From a virus: a stretch of 22,017 nucleotides of DNA. This document shows positions 6,975-12,182 of the stretch, one piece after another. Each line of letters opens with the position of its first letter. The first letter of the stretch is position 1. Below the pieces are notes generated by a model. It saw only the letters and a list, made by a program, of their open reading frames with translations, had not been told where the DNA came from and did no database searches. Made by a program: the position numbers and the translations under genes. Location: positions 1 through 22,017 of IMG/VR virus record IMGVR_UViG_3300037196_000072; one strand, given 5' to 3'.

Positions 6975-7765
6975 CGCAACGCATGGGAAAACAGCGCCGG
7001 TCGATTGCTGGGTAGCCATTCCCAGACGGCAGTTCGGCCGTCCTCCTCGATCCGCACAAAGGTGTCGTTCGTCCTGGCCCAGCAACCGGAGTTGAAATGG
7101 CACTCGCCAATGCAGCCCGGCTCGTGCGTGTGGCCGTAGACCACTACGTCGGCCCCGGCTTCCTTGCGGTAGGCTTCCACGCCGTCGAGCATCTCGTCCC
7201 TGCGGCCGTGCTGAAGGGTCAAATGCCGCCAGAGGGTCAAGGCCCCTTCCAGCGTGCCGACAAATTGATCCTCTACGGCATGGTGGTTCGCAGTGAACGG
7301 CCCGCGGTTGCGGTCTTCCAGCATCCCGGAGATGATCGCGGTGATCTCACCGATGCCGGGGTTTGCGTCACGGCAGTAGGGGTCGGATTCATGGCCGTGG
7401 AGGAAGGCGAACCGCCGCCCACCGATGGTCTGCTCGAAGGCTCGAACCTCTCGCAGGAAGAATGGATGCCCCGGCATCAAGGCTGGCTGGCCAATGAACG
7501 CCGACAAGGCGCAGTCATGGTTGCCCATGACATAGACTGCCTGCATCTTGTCCAGTCGCGTGAGCAGGTCCAGGTACGCCACGACGGCCCGGCTCATGGT
7601 GGCTTGCCAGAAGTCGAACAAGTCGCCCAGGACATACAGTTGGCCACGCTCGGCCTCCACGTAGTCCAGGAACTTGTAGAAGCGGGCTTCGCGGCCTTCC
7701 ACGGCAAAATTGTCGCGGAAGCCACGGTCGCACAAGTGCAGGTCGCTCACGCAGAAGATAGGCAT
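6971..7765 (-). CDS. calcineurin-like metallophosphoesterase, LpxH-like
   Basis: 264 residues with the complete two-metal phosphoesterase signature: VSDLHL (D8, H10), LGDLFDFW (D48), MGNHD (N82, H83), HGHESD (H123, H125) and YGHTHEPG (H212, H214). The SDLH and GDLFDFW spellings are typical of the UDP-2,3-diacylglucosamine hydrolase (LpxH) branch, but phage relatives may act on nucleotides or DNA ends, so substrate is open. No signal peptide. ATG at 7765 has GGAG eight bases upstream and lies only 22 bases from the end of the tRNA, so both may share a transcript. The stop overlaps the ParB-like start. This is one of two metallophosphoesterases in the window; the other carries an N-terminal helix-turn-helix. 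Confidence 0.88.
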   Translation of the reverse strand: MPIFCVSDLHLCDRGFRDNFAVEGREARFYKFLDYVEAERGQLYVLGDLFDFWQATMSRAVVAYLDLLTRLDKMQAVYVMGNHDCALSAFIGQPALMPGHPFFLREVRAFEQTIGGRRFAFLHGHESDPYCRDANPGIGEITAIISGMLEDRNRGPFTANHHAVEDQFVGTLEGALTLWRHLTLQHGRRDEMLDGVEAYRKEAGADVVVYGHTHEPGCIGECHFNSGCWARTNDTFVRIEEDGRTAVWEWLPSNRPALFSHALR

Positions 7766-7787
7766 AGGCTGTGCTCCATATTTGAGG

Positions 7788-7860
7788 CTGTAGCGGCTGG
7801 ACTCGGACCAGCGACCCTGTGCTTAACGGGCACACGCTCTACCAACTGAGCTACGCTACA
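7788..7860 (-). tRNA. tRNA-Asn (GTT anticodon)
   Basis: A full 73-base cloverleaf on the minus strand. Acceptor stem TGTAGCG/CGCTACA is seven perfect pairs. The D arm is GCTC-AGTTGGTA-GAGC. The anticodon stem is TGTGC/GCACA with loop CCGTTAA, so the anticodon is GTT for Asn. The variable loop is GGGTC and the T arm is GCTGG-TCCGAGT-CCAGC. The discriminator base is G, as in Asn tRNAs. CCA is not encoded. Two positions are odd: base 33, normally U, is C, and base 55, normally U of T-psi-C, is also C. All stems are intact, so it is probably expressed, but the decoding consequence of C33 is uncertain. Confidence 0.9.
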
Positions 7861-7868
7861 GAGCGGCT

Positions 7869-7894
7869 CTCACCGTTGCTCATGCCACGGTGAG
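7869..7894 (-). other. perfect 8-bp hairpin upstream of the tRNA
   Basis: CTCACCGT and ACGGTGAG form a perfect inverted repeat around a 10-base loop, in the 62-base gap between the acidic-protein gene and the tRNA. No T-rich tract follows on the minus strand, so a classical intrinsic terminator is unlikely. It could be a processing or attenuation structure at the 5' side of the tRNA. Confidence 0.45.
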
Positions 7895-7922
7895 GGAATC
7901 GTTGCCACGCATGGTGGCTGGA

Positions 7923-8156
7923 CTACTCTTCGTATTCCTCGTCTTCGTCGTCCCAGTCCTCGTCCTCGTCTTCGTCGTCCCAGTCGTCGTCTTCATCCTC
8001 GAAATCGCCGTCCAGGTCGTCGTCCGGGTCGTCGAAGTCCGGGTCGTAATCGTCGTCGAAGTCTTCGTCTTCGTCCTCGAAGTCGTCGTCTTCCTCGATG
8101 GCGTCCGCGTCCGCTCGCAGGCGCTCGTCGGCGTTCAGATCGTTGGGGTCGGGCAT
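7923..8156 (-). CDS. extremely acidic 77-aa protein (possible DNA mimic)
   Basis: 51 of 77 residues are Asp or Glu, with only two Arg and no Lys. After a short start (MPDPNDLNADERLRADADAI) the chain is an acidic repeat punctuated by single aromatics, for example DFEDEDDDWDDEDEDEDWDD. The net charge is near -49. ATG at 8156 has GGGAG six to seven bases upstream, which supports a real translated gene. Phages use highly acidic small proteins as DNA mimics that block host nucleases, restriction enzymes or nucleoid proteins, and acidic tails also bind SSB or histone-like partners. That role is inferred from charge alone. Other options are a metal-binding or chaperone-like tail protein. Lacking a folded core, it may be disordered. 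Confidence 0.7.
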   Translation of the reverse strand: MPDPNDLNADERLRADADAIEEDDDFEDEDEDFDDDYDPDFDDPDDDLDGDFEDEDDDWDDEDEDEDWDDEDEEYEE

Positions 8157-8197
8157 GGGTTTCTCCCAGGAAAAGAAGTGGATCGAACACGCCGAAA

Positions 8198-8425
8198 CTA
8201 GCCGGCAAAAGTCTCGCGCTTGGCGGCACAGGCGGATTCAAGCATCCGCAGGGTGTCGTCGAGCAGGGTGGTGAACGTGTCCACGATTACGTCGTGGATG
8301 TAGTAGCACCGCCCGAACCACATCTTCCAGACGGCGAAGTGCAGCCGGCCGCCTTCGTCGCCGTAATAGGTCCGGTAGGTGCAAGGGAACAATTGCCAAA
8401 AGTACCAGCACAGTTTGCTCAGCAC
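8198..8425 (-). CDS. hypothetical 75-aa aromatic-rich protein
   Basis: Unrecognised small protein rich in Trp, Tyr, Phe and Cys (LSKLCWYFWQLFPCTYRTYY, then HFAVWKMWFGRCYYIHDVIV). The pattern suggests a compact domain rather than a membrane segment because charged residues are interspersed. The start is GTG at 8425, supported by GGAG eight bases upstream and by overlap with the stop of a possible 23-codon frame (GTGCTGA). It lies in a run of small minus-strand genes between the large phosphoesterase and the acidic protein. No function can be assigned. Confidence 0.6.
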   Translation of the reverse strand: MLSKLCWYFWQLFPCTYRTYYGDEGGRLHFAVWKMWFGRCYYIHDVIVDTFTTLLDDTLRMLESACAAKRETFAG

Positions 8426-8490
8426 GGTTTGATCTCCAGTTTGTTGAAGGCGATGGCCCGCATGTCGGCCAAGTGACGTAGCTCACGCAC
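8419..8490 (-). CDS. possible 23-aa coupled mini-gene
   Basis: A short frame that exactly bridges its neighbours. Its GTG start overlaps the upstream stop (GTGCGTGA) and its TGA overlaps the downstream GTG start (GTGCTGA). The product would begin VRELRHLADMRAIAF and end KLEIKPC. Double overlap is the same coupling style as the rest of the operon, but the frame is very short and could be incidental. Its last codons also supply the ribosome site of the next gene. Confidence 0.3.
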   Translation of the reverse strand: MRELRHLADMRAIAFNKLEIKPC

Positions 8491-8701
8491 CGTCGTCTCC
8501 GATGCAGTAGTGATTCACGAGCAAGTCCATGACCTGATACAACGTCAGGCCGTGGGCGTAGATCAGCGTGTCGCCGTATCGCATGAGCAGTTCGTAGCGG
8601 ACCATTTCCCCAGTCTGCATCCGCACGTCGCGGAATCGCTGGTCGCCGTTGGCAACTCGCTCTTGTGCATCACAGGGTCCGCCGAAGAAGACTGCTTTCA
8701 T
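8483..8701 (-). CDS. hypothetical 72-aa protein
   Basis: Unrecognised. Starts MKAVFFGGPCDAQERVANGD and ends in a helix-like stretch (LTLYQVMDLLVNHYCIGDD). The GGP.D opening followed by strands and YGDTLIYAH is a layout I associate with small phage proteins of unknown function, but I cannot name the family. ATG at 8701 has AGGT close upstream and GGAGG eleven bases away. It is part of the small-gene run and its stop overlaps the possible mini-gene. Confidence 0.6.
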   Translation of the reverse strand: MKAVFFGGPCDAQERVANGDQRFRDVRMQTGEMVRYELLMRYGDTLIYAHGLTLYQVMDLLVNHYCIGDDGA

Positions 8702-8738
8702 GGCACCTGGAGCCTCCGTCGCGTTAGACGCGCCCGCG

Positions 8739-9065
8739 CTACTTACGGCGGCCCTTTTTGCTGGCCGTCTTCGGGCTGGTCGGTCTCTGCATCATGGCGG
8801 CAATGTCGGCGGGGGATTGCGAAAGCATGTCTCCCATCAGCGTCATTCCGCTGGTCTTCGTCGGCACGACCTTGGGGGCCGGGGCCGATGCTGCCTTGCG
8901 GCCCGTGGGCTTCAACGCCCTGGCCGCGACAGTGACCGCAGGCGGCACTTGCCCCTCCCCGAATCGCATCATGCCGCTGTTTTGCAACCGTCCGATGATC
9001 GGCGGCGGGGCGACCGGCCCAATCGGCGTCCGGGCCGGTCTGCTCGTTGTCTTTCTCTTGGCCAC
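8739..9065 (-). CDS. hypothetical basic, proline-rich 108-aa protein
   Basis: Unrecognised and probably largely disordered. It is rich in Pro, Ala, Lys, Arg and Thr (MAKRKTTSRPARTPIGPVAP; tail KTASKKGRRK). A short methionine-rich helix-like segment (TLMGDMLSQSPADIAAMM) lies near the C-terminus. Basic ends suggest nucleic-acid contact, which is an inference. The start is GTG at 9065 with AAGGAG six to seven bases upstream, one of the best ribosome sites in the window. It lies 12 bases after the stop of the 57-aa gene before it. Confidence 0.6.
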   Translation of the reverse strand: MAKRKTTSRPARTPIGPVAPPPIIGRLQNSGMMRFGEGQVPPAVTVAARALKPTGRKAASAPAPKVVPTKTSGMTLMGDMLSQSPADIAAMMQRPTSPKTASKKGRRK

Positions 9066-9077
9066 GGGATTCTCCTT

Positions 9078-9251
9078 TCACAGGTCCGCAGGGACGCCGC
9101 TACGCCGCTGGATGGCGAGCGCCTGCTTGACGCATTTCTTCTTGGCTTCCTCGCGGCTCGCCTTATTGCCGGCGGTGTAGATGTACTTGGCACCCCGAGT
9201 GCCGTACTGCATCGCCGGTTTACCGTTCCTCGTGGTGCGATGAATCGGCAT
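9078..9251 (-). CDS. hypothetical basic 57-aa protein
   Basis: Small basic protein starting MPIHRTTRNGKPAMQYGTRG and continuing through KYIYTAGNKASREEAKKKC to a QALAIQRRS helix. ATG at 9251 overlaps the upstream stop as TGATG; the stop at 9078 precedes the next gene's ribosome site. Many phage replication blocks carry proteins with this RNGKPA..YG opening and a Lys/Arg-rich helix, but no function is established that I can name. DNA binding is possible given the charge. Confidence 0.65.
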   Translation of the reverse strand: MPIHRTTRNGKPAMQYGTRGAKYIYTAGNKASREEAKKKCVKQALAIQRRSGVPADL

Positions 9252-9451
9252 CAGTTGGTCTCTTTCACGTTCACGGGCGGTCCCGGAAACTCACGGCCAT
9301 TGGCCTCGGGCTGGTCCGGCGGCAAGTAGGGCGCTAAGCGGGCGGGCAGTTCATCCTCGTATCCCTGCTGCGTCGTCCGCAGGGCTTCCAGCCGGTCGCC
9401 CAGAGTGCTCGTGGTGATCGAAGGGACAAACGGTTGTTCATTCGCAGACAT
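9251..9451 (-). CDS. hypothetical 66-aa protein
   Basis: Unrecognised. Begins MSANEQPFVPSITTSTLGDR, then a short helix (LEALRTTQQGYEDELPARL) and a proline-rich tail. No cysteine or membrane segment. ATG at 9451 has AAGGAA about nine bases upstream, 17 bases after the stop of the phosphoesterase gene. Its stop overlaps the start of the basic 57-aa gene (TGATG). Confidence 0.55.
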   Translation of the reverse strand: MSANEQPFVPSITTSTLGDRLEALRTTQQGYEDELPARLAPYLPPDQPEANGREFPGPPVNVKETN

Positions 9452-9468
9452 TGCTTGGGTTCCTTTGC

Positions 9469-10785
9469 TCAGGATTTGAGCGGCCCGATGTCCCGGCCAC
9501 CGTCGATCAGGTAGCGTTTGGGTCCGCTCTTCTCGTTCTCATGCCGCAGCTTGACGTTCATTCGCCAGGTGATGCCGTGCTTCGGATTCACACCATGAAT
9601 CCATTGGGCCGGCTCACGGTAGCCGGACAGCGAGTTGTAAGCGAAAGCGTCGGTGCCCACCCAACTTCCGTTGACCAGCAGTTCGCCGTCCACGTCCGAC
9701 AGGGTGCTCGCTGCATGATGATGGCCGACGCAGAAGTACCGACACCGCTGGGCACCGGCCGCCGCACCCAGGGCGATCAGGCCCTTCTGCCGACGAACCA
9801 TGCCGTACCACGGGATACCCAGGTTCGAGCGCACGTCATCCCCGTGGGACACGTTGAAGCCGACGCCGTTGATGCTGACGTTGGCGCTCCACGCATCGGG
9901 GATGGAGAAATGGACGTTGCCCAGGTCACGGCAATGCAACCGGGCGACCTCGCCGCACAAATAATCCCAGTTGTCGTGCGCACCGAGGTAATCTTTCTTC
10001 GGCGTCCGCCGACCGTGGTTGCCGGCCAGATAAAGGACGTTCACCTGCTCGAAGTGGGCCGCCAGGTCGCGGTACATCAGGGCGTGCAACTGGCCGATGG
10101 CCAGGCAATTCTTGAACTGGTTGCGATAGTAGGACCGCTCGCACGCCTTGTGGATTTCGCCGCTGGTGTAGTCGCCGTAGGCCAGCACCCAGAGCACCGG
10201 GAAATAGAACTTCGGGGCCAGGGTGTCCTGGGTCCATTCCACAACCGTATTGACGTACCGCTCGGCGCGGGCGCAACTAACCGGGAAGTTGTAGTCTTCC
10301 AAGCCACCAACTTCGTCCGGCCGCACGACCTGATCGTGGTGGCCGTCCGAAAGGTGCATGACGCAGTGCTCGGTAATCTGGGCCTTGCGCCGGTACGCAA
10401 AGGCAGGCGGAAGCGCTGCAAACGGCTTGACCCGTTGCTCCATTTCAGCAGTGATGGCCTTGAACAGCCCGGTAATCTTCGCCCCCGCCTTGACCCTCTG
10501 CCGCTCTCGGTTCCGCTCGTCCGTCAGATGAACGATCTCGGCTTCCAACTCCAAAACACGCTTGTCGGTCGGGTCGTAGTCCGGGATGTTCTTGTGCTGG
10601 CCGCCCGCCCGCTTGGGCGTGGGCGGCTCGCCGTTGGGCCAATCCACGTCCTTGTGGACTCGACCCGTGGCGATGTCCGACACTACCGAGCGGCTGGCCT
10701 TGAACCGTTTGGCGATCTCGGTTTGCTTTGTGCCATCGGCGATGGCCTGCTTGATCTTCTCGACTTTCTTCTTGGTCAATCGCAT
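9469..10785 (-). CDS. metallophosphoesterase with N-terminal helix-turn-helix
   Basis: 438 residues. Residues 5-40 (KKKVEKIKQAIADGTKQTEI then AKRFKASRSVVSDIATGRV) form a resolvase-type helix-turn-helix. Residues about 75-118 are charged and heptad-like, probably a coiled coil. The catalytic part has HLSDGHHD (D147, H149), YGDYTSGEIH (D205), LAGNHGRR (N256, H257), VSHGDD (H314) and VGHHHA (H355, H357), the full two-metal set of calcineurin-like phosphoesterases. A DNA-binding head on such an enzyme suggests a DNA nuclease or phosphatase (Mre11/SbcD-like chemistry), although no ATPase partner is seen. ATG at 10785 has GGAG five bases upstream. A terminator-like hairpin lies just upstream, so it may begin a new transcript. 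Confidence 0.85.
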   Translation of the reverse strand: MRLTKKKVEKIKQAIADGTKQTEIAKRFKASRSVVSDIATGRVHKDVDWPNGEPPTPKRAGGQHKNIPDYDPTDKRVLELEAEIVHLTDERNRERQRVKAGAKITGLFKAITAEMEQRVKPFAALPPAFAYRRKAQITEHCVMHLSDGHHDQVVRPDEVGGLEDYNFPVSCARAERYVNTVVEWTQDTLAPKFYFPVLWVLAYGDYTSGEIHKACERSYYRNQFKNCLAIGQLHALMYRDLAAHFEQVNVLYLAGNHGRRTPKKDYLGAHDNWDYLCGEVARLHCRDLGNVHFSIPDAWSANVSINGVGFNVSHGDDVRSNLGIPWYGMVRRQKGLIALGAAAGAQRCRYFCVGHHHAASTLSDVDGELLVNGSWVGTDAFAYNSLSGYREPAQWIHGVNPKHGITWRMNVKLRHENEKSGPKRYLIDGGRDIGPLKS

Positions 10786-10826
10786 GATCTCTCCGTATTT
10801 GCCTCGCCGGTTATTGGTTTAGAGAG

Positions 10827-10856
10827 GCCGGGTGGCGCTGCCCATCGCCACCCGGC
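10827..10856 (-). terminator. GC-rich hairpin after the protease gene
   Basis: GCCGGGTGGCG and CGCCACCCGGC form a perfect 11-bp stem with an 8-base loop, 54 bases past the protease stop and 42 bases before the next gene. On the minus strand the bases after the stem are CTCTCTAAACC, only weakly U-rich, so termination may be partial or Rho-assisted. Confidence 0.5.
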
Positions 10857-10865
10857 TCAAGTGCT

Positions 10866-10910
10866 GTCGGTCACAAGAGGAGGGACAGGGGCAGACTCAA
10901 GAGGACCGAC
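10866..10910. repeat. 7-bp inverted repeat with repeated CAAGAGGA
   Basis: GTCGGTC (10866-10872) and GACCGAC (10904-10910) are inverted copies 31 bases apart. CAAGAGGA occurs twice between them. It abuts the protease stop codon. Short and possibly coincidental; it could be a regulator site or part of the 3' end structure together with the neighbouring hairpin. Confidence 0.3.
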
Positions 10911-11872
10911 TAGCCCGCGCGGAGCGAACGAGCAAACTTCTCGACCCACAGAATGGCGTCGTCGAAGTTGAAGGGCGGCTTGAAGCACGGCGCACCGCCT
11001 TCGTCGATGCCGCCGGCCGGATTGCGCTGCGGGTAGCCGCCCGGAGACTGGCCGGCGTCTTCCACGGGGATCGCGTCGATCTCCTTCAAGGTCGGCATCT
11101 CGGCATCAGGGTCGATGGCCCACTCGATCTTGGCGTCTTTCGACCAGGCGTGGATGCGCCGCACGGGAACAATGAAGTTGAAGCCTTGCAGCTTCATCAC
11201 GCCCTGGGTGAGCATCCCGATGTACTCGCCATTCTCTTTGAGGAACATGCCACCGCCCGACGAACCGGGAAAGGCAACTGCCGTCACCTGGTCGAAGACC
11301 TTGACGTTGGCACCCTTCATGGCAAGCGTGCGCCCTGTCTGGCTGAGAACGCCGGTCGTGTAGCTGTTGGCCCCAAACTGACCGAGGAGACTGCCGCAGT
11401 GGCTCAGCTCGACGCCGATGGGCGGGAGGTAATGGATGTCCTTATGGAACTTCGCGCAGACGTTCAGCGGGTAAGCGCCTTTGCAGCGGACCATCAACAC
11501 GGCGAGGTCTTCGCCGTAGTCGGCGTCACTCACCTTGACGATCTTGCAGTCATACTTGACCTCGCCCACCCGGCGGCCACCTTGCTGCCGCTCCTGGACG
11601 ATCTCGGCATCCCGGTACTCAACGACAATCCGGGGCGTGCCTTGCGGCGTGACGACCGTGCGCGTGGTGCGCAGGCCATCGACGACGTGAGCGGCCGTCC
11701 AGATGAAAGTCACGGTATCGTCGCCGATCTGGCGAGTGACGAGCGTACCCGAGCCTTGGGCATTGCCGGCCTTGATGGTGACGCTCACACGCTGCAAATC
11801 ATCGGGAACGCTGGCGATCGCTGGGCCAGCGGCCAGGGCAATCAGGGTCAGGACCAACAGCACGTACTTCAT
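10910..11872 (-). CDS. secreted trypsin-like serine protease
   Basis: 320 residues. An N-terminal signal peptide (MKYVLLVLTLIALAAGPAIA, probable cleavage after residue 20) would send the protein across the inner membrane. The catalytic triad is visible: TAAHVVDG (H62), GEDLAVLMV (D122) and FPGSSGGGMF (S205). Spacing matches the S1/DegP-type chymotrypsin fold. After the protease core a 70-residue Pro/Gly/Asp-rich tail follows with no PDZ domain. ATG at 11872 has GGAG eight bases upstream, favouring it over an in-frame start at 11911. It sits between a small gene and a hairpin, in the middle of replication genes, which is unusual. It may act on envelope proteins or be a passenger gene taken from a host. 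Confidence 0.85.
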   Translation of the reverse strand: MKYVLLVLTLIALAAGPAIASVPDDLQRVSVTIKAGNAQGSGTLVTRQIGDDTVTFIWTAAHVVDGLRTTRTVVTPQGTPRIVVEYRDAEIVQERQQGGRRVGEVKYDCKIVKVSDADYGEDLAVLMVRCKGAYPLNVCAKFHKDIHYLPPIGVELSHCGSLLGQFGANSYTTGVLSQTGRTLAMKGANVKVFDQVTAVAFPGSSGGGMFLKENGEYIGMLTQGVMKLQGFNFIVPVRRIHAWSKDAKIEWAIDPDAEMPTLKEIDAIPVEDAGQSPGGYPQRNPAGGIDEGGAPCFKPPFNFDDAILWVEKFARSLRAG

Positions 11873-11903
11873 CGTTGCAACTCCGCAGGTTAGGAAAAGG
11901 GTG

Positions 11904-12182
11904 TCAGTCAACAGCTAGGAAAACTTCGATCATGCTCTCGTACTCGGGCTTCCATTCCAGGAACGTCTTGAAGATGGTGTCGCAAACCCAATCGCAACTG
12001 TCTTCATCGCCATCCACGCCGATCTCCACTTCGACCGCGTTATCGTCGTCAGGGTCGTGAAAGGTCACGGCGAGCAGCGAATCCTCGAAGACCCGTCGCA
12101 ACGTTCGTCGCACCCGCGAACGATTGGGGCAGTAGCTCCACCGACCCCTGGACAAGACGATCTCGCACACAACATGGGTCAC
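11904..12182 (-). CDS. hypothetical 92-aa protein
   Basis: Unrecognised. A basic first half (SRGRWSYCPNRSRVRRTLRR) is followed by an acidic stretch (HDPDDDNAVEVEIGVDGDED) and a C-terminal helix region (VCDTIFKTFLEWKPEYESMI). Start is the GTG at 12182, which overlaps the helicase stop as GTGA, so translation is probably coupled to the helicase. A longer frame opening at 12347 runs through the helicase gene and is rejected. An accessory role to the helicase is plausible from the coupling but unproven. Confidence 0.6.
   Translation of the reverse strand: MTHVVCEIVLSRGRWSYCPNRSRVRRTLRRVFEDSLLAVTFHDPDDDNAVEVEIGVDGDEDSCDWVCDTIFKTFLEWKPEYESMIEVFLAVD

Noticed and set aside
7788-7860. tRNA as a phage attachment (att) site.
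   Set aside because: The whole gene is intact inside a phage-like operon, with no integrase and no repeat of its 3' end in the window.
7930-8100. Tandem short GTC/TTC-type repeats that might suggest a CRISPR or microsatellite.
   Set aside because: They are codon repeats of Asp/Glu in an open frame without unique spacers.
7890-8201. Plus-strand frame giving a very hydrophobic, Val-rich protein that looks like membrane segments.
   Set aside because: It is the mechanical antisense of Asp/Glu codons in the acidic protein gene, and the minus-strand gene has a good ribosome site.
9451-10971. A 506-codon open frame on the plus strand.
   Set aside because: It is antisense to the helix-turn-helix metallophosphoesterase, which has complete catalytic motifs. 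High GC makes long antisense frames common.
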